Origin: Anastatus disparis
Lineage: Eukaryota; Arthropoda; Insecta; Hymenoptera; Eupelmidae
Length of the DNA stretch: 64,000 bases
Assembly: GCA_017163975.1 (NCBI GenBank)
Contig: JAFFSR010000249.1
Span: 5,748,001-5,812,000 of the forward strand
Direction: 5' to 3'
Shown here: positions 24,123-35,598 of the stretch, piece after piece
Numbering within the stretch: position 1 is the stretch's first letter
Layout of the letters: each line of letters starts with the position of its first letter
The notes under the pieces: model-generated
Seen by the model: only the letters and a program-made list of their open reading frames with translations
What the model was told of the DNA's origin: nothing
Database searches by the model: none
Program-made: the position numbers and the translations under genes

Positions 24123-24852
24123 CACTGTAAAAAATTGCTTTGTAATGTTAATACTAGGTAGTAAATACTTTAATATTCTAAGCACAGTAATATTAATAAC
24201 TGAAATTAGTAATATTAAAGTTAAAAAGTAAACTAACTATTCTCAGTAACGTAATTTTACTAATCTCGCTTAAATATACTATTTGGTTAGTAAAATTTTG
24301 ATTCTCAGAATAGCAATTTCTGTAACCTACTCTCAGAACAGTAATTTTAATTTCATTGTAGATATTACCCTACTGAAAAATATATATGAGATCTCATATG
24401 AGATCTCATTTATATTTTACATTTTCAACCCTACTAAAAAATATATATAAGATCTCATATGAGATCTCACATGCGATCTCAAATGAGATCTCACATGCGA
24501 TCTCATATACGATCTCATATTAGATCTCATATGAGATCCCGTATGAGATCTCATATATATTTTCTAATTTCAACCCTACAAAGAAATATATATGAGATCT
24601 CGTATGAGTTCTCATATATACTTTATATTTTCAACCCCTACTAAAAAATCTATATGAGATCTCATATGAGATCGCATATGAGATCTCATATAGATTTTTC
24701 AGTAAGGATTGAAAATATAAAGTATATACGAGAACTCATATGAGATCTCATATATATTTTTCAGTAGGGTAGTACTTTCTAAGACTGTTCTCAGAGTAAG
24801 TTACAAAAATTGCCACTAGGATAGTAATTTTACAATGCAATTTTTTACAGTG
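24123..24852. mobile_element. TA-flanked MITE (730 bp) inside the CMC-like transposon
   Basis: The ends are CACTGTAAAAAATTGC and GCAATTTTTTACAGTG, with TA outside on both sides. The inverted repeats stay recognisable for about 70 bp (GTAATATTA / TACTAGG blocks). It contains a second TA-flanked element at 24368-24769. Tc1/mariner-type by target and length; no ORF. Confidence 0.85.
24368..24769. mobile_element. 402-bp TIR element built of GAGATCTCATAT units
   Basis: The ends are CCCTACTGAAAAATATATAT and the complement ending TTCAGTAGGG, TA outside on both sides. The body is an array of self-complementary 12-mers (ATGAGATCTCAT variants, many AGATCT sites) with internal copies of the end motif (CCCTACTAAAAAATATAT near 24430, CCCCTACTAAAAAATCTATA near 24636), as if ends had been duplicated inward. 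The element at 62036-63382 shares the CCCTACTAAAAAATCT end. Confidence 0.85.
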
Positions 24853-25199
24853 TATTTTCTATAAATTTTGTTAATTTATCCAATAATTCCTTTCTTGGTA
24901 TCATTAGTAAAATTAAGAAAATTTAAAATAAATAATTTTTTAGTTAGAAACCTGTTAAAAATAACTTATTAATTTGAAAGTTAAAACATTATTTTAATGT
25001 CTGAAATCTAATAATTAATTATTATCTAATAATTAAATGTATTAATAAGATTCCTATAAATTTAAAGTTAACAGGTTTCTTGCTAGGAAACTTTTAGAAT
25101 AGTACCCCCTGGTTAGTGGTATTTCAGCTAATTTTCAGCTACTTTTTAACGGATTTCGCTTATTTTTAGCTGGAAACCTAATAAGATTTCTACCAAGGG

Positions 25200-25254
25200 G
25201 AAAGTGAAAGATTTGCATAAATTATTATAAATTTTTTTTTTTAATAAAAACTTG
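25200..25254 (+). mobile_element. Repeat R, 3' end (after the transposon)
   Basis: AAAGTGAAAGATTTGCA through AATAAAAACTT matches the reverse complement of 26110-26168 and continues the R copy that stops at 18761. The AATAAA at its end looks like a polyadenylation signal. Confidence 0.8.
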
Positions 25255-25788
25255 TTATTTTTCATTCAATGTATTATGTATTTAAAAATATATTAATAAT
25301 ATAGTTTATTAATATCAATTATTTAAAAAAAAATTATGAAGGGAATGTTTATGCGCAGCTTATAAATGTTCATGGATATAAAAAAAACAAAGCAGTGAAA
25401 CTTTCTAGTTTTTCAAATAAAATGTACAGAAATGTACAGTACCAAAATTTCCGGAAAATTTTTCGTAAAAAAATGATATTTCAAATAGAAACATAGAATA
25501 AAAAAAATAAAAAAAGAAATTAAAGTAAAGATAAAATACCAATTTTGTTTTATGCTGTAAATTTTTTTTTCTTAACTGAGCAAGTAATATATATGTATAT
25601 ACCCATACAATAAGATAACGAGGAAAGTACCTATACAAAATTAATAGGTGCAAGTGAGAGGGCATAGGGAAACCTCGTTGACATAAAAACATATTTAGAA
25701 AAAGAGAAACAATACCCGTTTCTTGTTTACCTTTAACTTTATAGTATATATAGATACTTTCCTCAAAATTTTACTCCGTATATACATA

Positions 25789-25866
<78 letters not shown>
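25255..25866. other. No gene recognised; ends in (TA)n
   Basis: AT-rich spacer. A pure (TA)n tract at about 25793-25854 is the target region of the next element. Confidence 0.55.
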
Positions 25867-28595
25867 CAGGGTGGGCCAAAAGTGCCGGAACAGCGAAATA
25901 ACTCTGCGCGATTGTATTTTAGGAAAAAAAGCTTAAAACAAAAGATAGAGGATATTTTCTTATCTATTCGACGGTGATAATGACCATGACCTTGACCATA
26001 ACCTTAAATGTCATTTCAAGGTCAAGTTAATTTCTTTAAATGGGAACCCATAATTTTCACCTCAGAAATGAAAAGAGCGGAAAATTTTACGTCCAGATAT
26101 GTATTTTATGTATATAAGTTTTTATTGAAAAAAAAAATTTATAATAATTGTTGCAAATCTTTCACTTCCTAGTTTCTGTGAAAAAAATTTTATGTTAATC
26201 AAATTGATAGTTGCTGTATATTTAACTGCAATAGAGTAGTAAACGCATATCGAGCAGCTTAACCTAACTTACTGCAGTAACTTTAGCTGCATAGAGCTGC
26301 TGTAAATTCTACAAGGGGTTATGATTTATATTTAACAGAAACTATCTGTTAATTCACTTATTGAATAAAGTTTCATAAATGTATAAATAATACACTTATG
26401 TTGTACCTTAATTTTAACATTTACATCAGTATGCATATTCGTAAACGTTTTGTTTCAAAATTTTTCATATTGTTATTAGAAAATGAAGTCAATATCGATA
26501 AATTATATACAAATATATACATATTTATATATGTGTGTACATAATTAGACATAAATATACACGTATAATTTCTTGAGAATGAAAAAATATATTAAATTAT
26601 TGTTATCAAAATAATTCATATGTAAAATTGTAACGCGTATAAGAGAACGAAGGCCAATGACGTAGGTGGCACCCAGCGGTCGAACTATATGTGACATAGC
26701 TGTAGTGTGCGCACGGCGTCACTTCGCGCTAACGTGTGTAACAAAACGAACGGCCGGTAACGTAGGTGATACTCAGCCGTCGAACTATATGTGACATTGC
26801 TGTAGTGTGCGCACGGTGTAACATACATAACAGTGTCACCCAAATCGAAAAAAAATTGTAATTTAAATATAAAAATTTAACAATTTAGCCTAGAATAATT
26901 AAAATTCGCAATATTCTTTAATTATTGGATACTTTCAATAATGAATTTTATTTTATAATATATAATAGATCTTATACTGCATCTGAAATTTAATTTTAAA
27001 ACTTAACTTGTTCGATAAACTTCAATAGTTCATAGATGTATGGCTTGAATTTGTATTAATTAAAATGATATAAATTAGAACATAAATCTTATGTGCAAAA
27101 CTGTACTTCAAAGCATTTCATATATTAAAAATAAATTCTTAAAATTTTGCAATACCACAACAACACATTAACCAGTAGCAACAGTTAATTTGAAAAGAAA
27201 GGAAACAAAAACCCCACAAATTTATTTCTAAACTTATAATTTTCCTTAATTTTATCAACCTCATCAAATCACCTACCTAATACTCACAAATGCAATTCAT
27301 AAGGATTCACCAATATTATTACAATTAATATAATCTAAATTTAACCAACGTTTACAAACACGACTTACTACCTCAATTTTGATAACTCCGAGAACTATCA
27401 CTCTAACATAAATAAAAAATAAAAAAGAATCGCAGCTGGAACTACCAAAATGTTATTTTTCTCTTAGCACACCGTCTAATAGTTCAGATTAAAATAAAAG
27501 TAATTGGGATAAAAAAGCTACAAAGTAAGGCATGTTAGTGACGCCATAACCGCCATATAAACCAACACCACAATCGTAACAGACAAGGCATTTTACCAAC
27601 GAACAATTATCGGTAACCACGCTTCATACTAATTAATTAAGCGAAACGAAGATGGAACCACACACTCCCATTCCCTCCTTCTTCCTTCCTTCCTTCTATT
27701 CGCAAGCCAATACTTATATCTACATAACTTTGAACATATATTCAACAAAAAAAAAATTAAAAACAGAAAAACAAATATAATATATATTTTAATAATGATA
27801 ATTAAATTTAGAAAAAAAGAGGAATTCTTCGTAAACTTATTTAAGGGGCCCGATATTATTAGAAGCTGAAAAAAAAACATGTAGAATTTGATATAAATTG
27901 CTGAAAATTTTAAAGTTTAAAAATAACTAATTTTATTTAAAAATACATTCAATTTCAAACATTATTTGGTTTAAAACATTTTTTATATCTTAAGAATTGA
28001 AGTGGTGATGCTCGTTGAAAGTCTGAAACAAAAAACCCTTTACCACAAAGTTTCTTCATGAGTTTTCATTGGATTCGCTTGAAATTTTATGGAGATATTG
28101 AAAATTATAGTAGAATCTATATAAGTGGAGCAAATTTTGAATTAAGTTTTTTTTATTTATTTATTAACTTATTATTTATAATAATTAATAAAAAAAGTTT
28201 TTTTTTAGTTGTTTTTTTTCAAAAATTTTTTAATTATTTGAATTTTTTATAAATGTTTTACACTTATATGGATTCTCATTTTTTTCCCGTTTTTTTACAT
28301 TATTTTTCGTTATTTTTGTCTTTTTTTTTTCTTCTTCTCTTTCTTTTCTCTTCACGTCCAGATATGTATTTACGTAAAATTTTCCGCTTTTTTCATTTCT
28401 GAGGTGAAAATCATGGGTTCAAATTTAAAGAAATTAACTTGACCTTGAAATGACATTCAAGGTTGTGGTCAAGGTCATGGTCATTATCACCGTCGAATAG
28501 CCAAGAAAATATCCTCTATCTTTTGTTTTAAGCTTTTTCTCCTAAAATACAATCCCGCAGTTATTTAGCCGTTCCAGTAGTTTTGGCCCACCCTT
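25867..28595. mobile_element. Mariner-type palindromic element split by repeat R'
   Basis: The left arm, 25867-26106, starts CAGGGTGGGCCAAAAGTG after TA. The right arm, 28354-28595, is its reverse complement ending GGCCCACCCTT before TA. Each arm is about 240 bp and carries TGACCTTGA/TCAAGGTCA motifs. Without the inner insertion the element would be about 480 bp with no transposase. The two arms carry an identical 18-bp segment at the break, marking the secondary insertion. Confidence 0.82.
26107..28353 (-). mobile_element. Repeat R', retroposon-like insertion with 18-bp target duplication
   Basis: It is bounded on both sides by ACGTCCAGATATGTATTT (26089-26106 and 28354-28371). On the minus strand it ends TTCAATAAAAACTTATATAC, i.e. 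with an AATAAA signal near the 3' end. Its 3' 950 bp match R, while the 5' 1.28 kb (27073-28353) is absent from R, a pattern like variable 5' truncation. A long target duplication and 5' truncation fit target-primed reverse transcription, but no reverse transcriptase and no clear poly(A) tail are seen. No protein-coding gene is recognised within it. Confidence 0.7.
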
Positions 28596-28609
28596 TATAT
28601 AAATATATA

Positions 28610-31294
28610 TGTTGCGACGAGTATACATACCCGCGCATTTCAAATCTCCCGCCTAACGGCCAAGCTACTATAGAACAGTAGTTCTGAGCTCAGACGCTTG
28701 GCGGCTACCTCGAATGTCGTTGCACGCAACGAGAAAAATGAGGCCAGAGTATACAGTGGCGTGCATAAGTTTCTGGCCAAAAAAAAAAAAATTAGTCAAT
28801 TTTTAAAGTTTTATATCTTTGTAAAAAAATGAAATTTCTTTAAAAATCAAACGGCATTTTAAAGTACAATTGGAAATCTTTCAAATACCGGCGGGTTTGT
28901 TCAAAAATATTAAAAATTGGATTTTTTACATGAAAAAAAAAACTATTTTTTTTAAGGTTTTTTTGGCCATGAAAAATTTGATATAATTTTTGAACCACTA
29001 GGCGGATTTGAAAACAAGCAATATAAAAAAGATGCGTATTTATTCCCTCTTTAAAATGAGCATAGCTGGATCAATTTTTATTAAGCGGTTCAAAAGTTAC
29101 ATCATTTATCGCGAAAAATTTCGCTCTTTCTTCAAGCTTCATTATCTAAGTATCTATGCACCGCAGAGAAAAACTCATAAAAGAAAAAATGTTCGTTTTT
29201 TGAAGTAGAATAAGGGTACATTAAAAATTTATCATTTCAGAAAAAAAAATTTTTTTACTTTTTTCCACAGGTATGATGATATACAATTATATTTAATTTT
29301 TGTTTTAAATAATATTCTTATCGATTTCGATGCATTACAACGGACTTAAATTATTTTTATTTAACTAATAATTTCCTTCTAATATGCTTTCTAAAAATAT
29401 AATTTGAATAAAATTTATCATAATACGTCAAATGTAGTAAGCTACAGTGTATTAAATATTATTTCAAACAAAAATTAAATATAATTGTATATCATCATAC
29501 CTGTGGAAAAAAGTAAAAAAATTTTTTTTTCTGAAATGATAAATTTTTAATGTACCCTTATTCTACTTCAAAAAACGAACATTTTTTCTTTTATTAGTTT
29601 TTCTCTGCGGTGCATAGATACTTAGATAATGAAGCTTGAAGAAAGTGTGAAATTTTTCGCGATAAATGATGTAACTTTTGAACCGCTTGATAAAGATCCA
29701 GCTATGCTCATTTTAAAGAGGGAATAAATACGCATCTTTTTTATATTGCTTGTTTTCAAATCCGCCTAGTGTTTCAAAAATTATATCAAATTTTTCATGG
29801 CCAAAAAAACCTTAAAAAAAAATAGTTCTTTTTTTTCATGTAAAAAATCCAATTTTTAATATTTTTGAACAAACCCGCCGGTATTTGAAAGATTTTCAAT
29901 TGTACTTTAAAATGCCGTTTGATTTTTAAAGAAATGTCAATTTTTCACAAAGATATAAAACTTTGAAAATTGACTAATTTTTTTTTTTTTGGCCAGAAAC
30001 TTATGCACGCCACTGTATAAGAGGTTGAGAAGCTAACCAGAGCTGAGCAGTGTAGACTACGGTCTTCCCTTTCTCTTTACCTGAGTGAACACGCTAGGCT
30101 AAGAGAGAGTGGAACGAGTTGTAGCTGGTTGCCTTGGCTTGTGGACCACCACAGCCAGGCAATGCTTCTCTCTCTTGCATACGAGGGTAGATCGAGTGAG
30201 CACGCTGGTCTACACTCTATTGCATATGCTGGCAGTATTAGGGTTACGTCGAGTGAGCATGCTGACGTAAATCTATGCTACCTAGAGCACACTCGTAATC
30301 TTTTGCAGTCACCGCAATGCTGGTGCCACTGAATTCAAGGATGACGTCCACCCAAAATATTATATTCTATCTCACATATCGCAACGGGCTGAATTAAGGG
30401 TCCTGTCTACCCACAGCTGCCGCGTCCGCCACTACGTGATTTATAGAATATATTAAGGGTGTCGTCCACCCATTACTTGTTTCATGTTAGTTTAAAGGAC
30501 TCTGTCCGACTGCGTGTAAATATTAGAACTTAGAATAAGTTAAGGGTTTCGTCCACCCAATACATTTTGTTATGTTAATTAAAGGACTCTGTTCGACTGC
30601 CGCGTAGTTATTAAGATATTAGAATAAGTGAAGGGTGTCGGCCACCCATTGTCTTTACATCACTTAAAGGTCTCGCATGCCTATAGAGATTCGTAATTTA
30701 GATAATCAAGGGAGCTGGCTACCCACCATTATTATTACCGTAGGATTAAGGGTTGCGTTATTAGGTGCCGTTGCCTATTAATATCATTATAATTAATTAT
30801 TAATTATTTGTCTCTTTTTGTTTTGCACATTGTTGCAGGTAAAAGCCGCCGGTATATTTTAGACCGTCCAGGCCATAGAATCTTTTAGTTAAACTCAAAC
30901 TATTAAATTAGATTCATTAAAGATTTATTGATTTAATCATTTATTAAATAGCCCTCAAGTGGCCGAGATAAATAAAGAACTAATTACTTTTGTAAATTAT
31001 ATTTCATTAAGGTTAGGTTATTTGTTTGTATTATATAAGAATAATAGGTTTAGTTTTGATTAATACATTATTATTATTTCATTATTGTAATCGTCGTTGT
31101 GCATGAGTTCAATGAGTACAATAAAGCCAAGGTACTCCCTAGCATAACCAAACGTGTTAAACCCAGTTACTTTCCTTCATTTTCCACCGCCCGATCATTC
31201 CCACTCCTGCCGATCTTACTCTGGTAACTCACTGAAGCGTCCGGCAACAGAAGAAACACGTATTTCCCCCTCCGGAAAAGGGAAAAACGTTACA
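28610..31294 (+). mobile_element. Solo LTR of an LTR retrotransposon
   Basis: It starts TGTTGCGACGAG and ends CGTTACA (TG...CA), with ATATA outside on both sides as a likely target duplication. Less the 1.26-kb foldback at 28754-30015 it is about 1.42 kb. It is GC-richer than its surroundings and holds alternating degenerate repeats, AAGGGTGTCGTCCACCCA (near 30455, 30540, 30630) and AAAGGACTCTGTCCGACTGC (near 30495, 30585). No internal region is adjacent. An autonomous relative is not visible here, so the family (BEL or gypsy) is open. Confidence 0.65.
28754..30015. mobile_element. 1262-bp Tc1-type foldback element
   Basis: The ends are CAGTGGCGTGCATAAGTTTC and the complement finishing GCACGCCACTG, with TA on both sides. 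The arms are about 550 bp each and nearly perfect, around a central region near 29310-29455. It has no transposase, and reading frames in the arms are palindrome by-products. It is inserted in the LTR at 28610-31294. Confidence 0.92.
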
Positions 31295-31994
31295 ATATAT
31301 AGACATATATACTACAAGCATTAATCGTAGAACATTCGACGCGCACATCTACTCGTGTACATACATAAGGAAAGGAAGAAAGAGAAAAAAAGGAATATAA
31401 GTATGTGTATGTTGATAGCAGTAATGGCACCCTGTGCCATATTCGTACATACATGGTGGGTGACATTTGGGACTGTCAATTTTTACACATTTAGTGCCCC
31501 TGCCGTAACGTCGCATGAAAAGCATAGCTTTGAAAAAATATTATTACTTAATATTTTAATTTTACGTTTGAATTTAAAATTATTTATTTTAAGTGTGTTA
31601 GATTCGTTAGTTCTATTGATACACTCTAAAAAAATTGATAAGTATCACATTTTCGATAGTGTACTTTAGTCTCTAAAGTATTTTTAAATTGACAGTAAAA
31701 AATTGCAACTATTATTTTTCGGTAATAAATAGAAAATAATAATAGTATATTGACAGTTAATTGTTAAAAATTTATATGTTTTGATTAGATATAGGACGTG
31801 ATTGTATAATGAATAATAAGGTATTTCTATTTGCTAAAAAAATAAAAATTGAAATTTGAATGCATTTGGTGATCATTCAAAGGATTTATCAAAAATGCTA
31901 CTTTGAGGGAAAATTAACAAAAAAAAACAAACAAGAAGAGGAAAATTTAATGAGGTTTACTTTAATGAACTTGTTTATTACAGGGATCGTTAAC
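31295..31994. other. No gene recognised
   Basis: AT-rich. A plus-strand open frame near 31355-31669 has no family resemblance and unremarkable composition. Confidence 0.45.
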
Positions 31995-32237
31995 ATGTCT
32001 GGAAGGGACAATATTGTAGATAGCCTACTAGATATTATTCGCAGGCTGTATCACTGACAGCCTATGCCGGTGTCTAGTGCACACGTAGGAACTCAAGTTG
32101 AGCCCGGTGTGATTCCCGTGGAAGTGCAAACAGACATTGAAGGAAATCGTGTGGCACAAGTAGGAACACAGGTTGAGCCAAGTGTAGTTTCCGTGGGGGT
32201 GCAAACAGACATTGAAGAAAGTCATGTGGTGTCACAG

Positions 32238-32846
32238 TGTTAACCGTTAGAACTGTATTTATTAATTTGTAAAGTTTAATTTATTAAACTTTATTTAATA
32301 AACTTGATTTATTAATTTTATAAATTTTTAATTATTATTATAACTTATTTTTGTAATTTAGGACGTTGGTTCTTTAGGATAGGTATCCAAGAATAAAAGA
32401 ATATTTATTTATATATATATATATATGTGTTGAATTGAACTTATCTTTATTTCTCCTTCTTAACCTTTAGTACAATAATTTTAGGCGAAGCGTAGCCTTA
32501 GACGGTAAGTATGAAATTAAGCTGGCGAGCTAAAGACTCTTGGGTTTTTATACTATGGGTAAAAGACAGTTGCATTCTTTCGTATGTATGATATTATTGA
32601 TACTTTTATAATTTGGGGGAAAAGATTGATTGAATTTTGCATGTGATGCAGTTTAGAGTTCGATCGCCTCTTGTGCGTCGCATTCTTGTGTGTCGCATTC
32701 TCGCGAATGTAACGTTATTGTTTGCTATCGCAGTCTCAAGGTAGAAGACTTGACATATGATGCTTACGGAGTTCAATCACCCTTGAGTGAAATGTGCAAG
32801 ATGAATATAAGTATAAATGTGTTATGAATGTTTGTCTTTGTTTACA
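32238..32846 (-). repeat. Gypsy-1 3' LTR
   Basis: It is the 3' LTR in element orientation and is about 99% identical by eye to the copy at 40815-41419. It has a longer (TA)n tract near 32410-32427. Confidence 0.95.
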
Positions 32847-32891
32847 CGCCCTTCCTTAAAATTTTTCGTCCCGAAAAATTATAGTAAATTG

Positions 32892-34736
32892 TCATATGAT
32901 GGAGGAATCAGGTGAGTTTTGGGTGTATAAGAAGAGGATATTGTAGGTTGAGGAAACGTTTGCAGCGGTGGTAATGTTGGCACAATGGTTGTAAGTTACT
33001 GTAGGTTCGAGACGTTTAGTGTGACAGCAACAAAAATTATTTAATCTTGCCCAAAGATAAGAACTGATTATTATTATTACTTTGTGTATGTTTAACTTAT
33101 ACCCGATAAAGGCAGCAATCATATAGAGAGCTACGTATCCCGAATAATGAAGATAGTCTATCGCAGTTGAAATAAAAGAATGATTTCGTCTTTGTAAAGT
33201 TAGTCTTCCAATTTCGTCTTGTATTTGTTCTAGGTTATAAGCATGACTCCTTAGACTACCGAGATCATGTTCCGAAAATGCCAATAAAGGAAGGGTTATA
33301 TTTAAGTTGTCTTCATATGGTTTACTAAGTGTTAAGTTTAAGAGTGTGGTTGTATATGTAGTAGAGTCATGTGACGTATATAAATAATACGCAGTGTTTG
33401 ATATAAAACATTTATCATCAAGCTTTACAATACTAGCTTGTGATATTGTTATGTCTTTCTTATAATTTTTACAAAATACGCTAAATAACATTTCTTTTAT
33501 AGGTACAATATAAAATTTATCATTTTCTATACGTTTTACAAAATCATGAGTTAAAGAAAAATAATGTTCTTTACATTTGCTTGTGTCATTTAATAATATT
33601 CTATCGCAAGCGGATAATGAGTCTATTAGCCTAGGTAAAATTTGTAGTTTACATATTTTTGTATTGCCACGTTGATTACAATCATTTATACTCGATAAGG
33701 TCGTATATTTTGATATATCATACGTTGTTAATACATATTGGTTAGTTACATCTAATATTGCTGTATTTCCAAAACGTCTTTCAATAGGTAAAGGTTCAAA
33801 CTTAAGGATTTTGTACGGGTCAGTGTGGATAATGGGATATTTAGTAACTATTACGAGTCCGTCTGTTTTAATGTAGGATGTGAATGTCATAACTTGTAAT
33901 ATTGAGAAATAATTTTTCATTGTTGGTGCTATTAACATGTCATCGTATTGCTGTTTTTTATACAAGCTTTGTAGACCATTTATTAGAATTTCAGGTTTTA
34001 ATAATGCAGGTGATAATATTCCGTTTCTTGCTATATTTATAGAATTGAATAAATCCGTTATATAAGCTTCATATTCTTCTAGCGATGCATCAATTTCTTG
34101 CAAACTAAGTAATACAATTTGGTTGCCTTGATAATTGTTGAGCATTACTGATATTCCAAGACTCCAGTTTATTAATTTATCTTCGTTTTCTTTAAATATA
34201 TAGAACTCCTTTGTAAATGAATCGAAGGTCTCTTTCATAAACAATGTTTGATTTTTAATTGCTATTAACGAATCTTCTGTATGTTTGTAAAGTTTGTCTA
34301 TCTCTTGATTTATAGAGTCGGCATCATCAGAATTTAAGGTACCAAATAAAAATTTACTCGCTGTTCCTACAAAGTTAAATAATCCTCTCTTCTTTCTGTT
34401 GCCTTCTGAGTGTAAAAATAAAGATAGTCTTGCGAATAATTCATGTAGTCGTTTTTCTTGATGCATTATGAAATCTTTTGCAGTACAGTGAACATTATTA
34501 CATACTTCTTTGATTTTTGTTAATCGATTTTGCATGTCTATTTTATTTTGTATAAGGGCTGTAAGATTTATATAATTAACAATAGTCCAAGTATCTTCGA
34601 ACACATATGCAGTTCCGTAATTTTTCTGTAGTATTGGTATATTAGCTGGTGTAACTTCTATATCTGCTTCGCAGTGATGAAACATGTCAATTAGAATGAC
34701 TGTTAATATTATCATTGTCGCCTTCATCTGTAACAA
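32892..34736 (-). CDS. env: Gypsy-1 env (errantivirus/baculovirus-F-like)
   Basis: An intact 614-residue frame overlapping the end of pol by 50 bases. It has a hydrophobic signal peptide (about residues 5-24), several N-glycosylation sites, a furin-type RKKR site at residues 114-117 followed by a hydrophobic fusion-peptide-like stretch (118-132), and a transmembrane region near 524-558 with a Cys-rich cytoplasmic start. This layout is that of gypsy/errantivirus envelopes related to baculovirus F proteins. It would be expressed from a spliced RNA. Whether it is functional is unknown; the element's pol is broken. Confidence 0.9.
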   Translation of the reverse strand: MLQMKATMIILTVILIDMFHHCEADIEVTPANIPILQKNYGTAYVFEDTWTIVNYINLTALIQNKIDMQNRLTKIKEVCNNVHCTAKDFIMHQEKRLHELFARLSLFLHSEGNRKKRGLFNFVGTASKFLFGTLNSDDADSINQEIDKLYKHTEDSLIAIKNQTLFMKETFDSFTKEFYIFKENEDKLINWSLGISVMLNNYQGNQIVLLSLQEIDASLEEYEAYITDLFNSINIARNGILSPALLKPEILINGLQSLYKKQQYDDMLIAPTMKNYFSILQVMTFTSYIKTDGLVIVTKYPIIHTDPYKILKFEPLPIERRFGNTAILDVTNQYVLTTYDISKYTTLSSINDCNQRGNTKICKLQILPRLIDSLSACDRILLNDTSKCKEHYFSLTHDFVKRIENDKFYIVPIKEMLFSVFCKNYKKDITISQASIVKLDDKCFISNTAYYLYTSHDSTTYTTTLLNLTLSKPYEDNLNITLPLLAFSEHDLGSLRSHAYNLEQIQDEIGRLTLQRRNHSFISTAIDYLHYSGYVALYMIAAFIGYKLNIHKVIIIISSYLWARLNNFCCCHTKRLEPTVTYNHCANITTAANVSSTYNILFLYTQNSPDSSII

Positions 34737-35598
34737 AGAAGGGATTCGAGATAAGCGTGATCTCGTTAAAATGTCGTCTTAGAATTTTTGTTTTAAATAA
34801 AAGCTGAACTGTATGACTTTCATTATTGACTGTGAGAATTGTTGCTGGCCCTATAAATCCACGTGATGTTCTAAAATTTACCCTATCCCCTGGTTGTGGG
34901 TTGATTCTTGAAGTTTGTCTATTATCTACTGTGTTTTTATTAATTTCCTTTTGTCTTTGTATATTTTCTCTTGCTTCTTTTGCTTTCTTTGTATTTTCTT
35001 CCAATCGCTTATTTAATGAATTTAACTTGTCAGAGTTAAAATTTTCTTTAGGTAGAATTCGTCCAAAGAATAATTCATAAGGTATATATTTTGTTGTAGG
35101 ATGTATTGTTCTATTATAAGCAGTAATAATTGGGTAAAAGCTTTTATTGTTTGAAACTGCTCCAATTATTCTTTTCTTCAAAGTTCGTATAAGTCTTTCT
35201 ACTATACCGTTCGATTGCGGATGTAATGGAGTTGTTGGTATATATTCTATTTTATGTTTTTCTAATAAATTTTGAAACGCCCTTGATGTAAACGTAGCTG
35301 CATTGTCACTGATTATTTTCTTTGGTGTTCCCCATTCACTCATTAAATCTTCCATAGATTGCGTAGTTTGATCTAGATTTTTCAATTGATAAACTTTAGC
35401 ATATCTTGAAAGCGCTTCTATAATAAAAAGTAATTTTATTCCTTTTTCTTCAGCATGATCTATATACCATAATTCGTTGATTTCCTTTGTCGCATTAATA
35501 ATAGTACCTGGAGCTTTGAATCTACTATTAAAATTTCTTTCTGCACAGTATTCGCAGGTATCGATCCAATTTTTAACCTCTTCTGTTTTTGTTTCCCA

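Larger units (their letters stand above)
18762..25199 (+). mobile_element. CMC/CACTA-like DNA transposon with two genes
   Basis: The ends are imperfect inverted repeats: CCCTGGTAGAACG on the left and, on the minus strand, CCCTTGGTAGAAATC on the right. Subterminal regions are rich in CAGCTA/TAGCTG motifs on both sides, like the subterminal repeats of CACTA elements. The boundaries are supported by the uninterrupted R copy at 26.1-27.1 kb, where the flanks CACAGAAACTAG and GAAGTGAAAG are adjacent. It carries a transposase gene and a DUF4806-like gene, both plus strand, and a nested MITE at 24123-24852. The target duplication is unclear. Confidence 0.78.

Noticed and set aside
17819..27072. A single 9.25-kb transposon with 950-bp terminal inverted repeats
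   Set aside because: The right-hand copy continues through the breakpoint into sequence found at 25200, and it lies in its own insertion with an 18-bp duplication. Two copies of a repeat plus a smaller transposon explain all joints.
31355..31669. A 104-codon plus-strand gene beside the solo LTR
   Set aside because: Low-complexity start, no domain, and no splice or promoter evidence.
32892..34736. Evidence of an exogenous virus infection
   Set aside because: The env belongs to an LTR element with flanking target duplication, so it is an endogenous retrotransposon gene.
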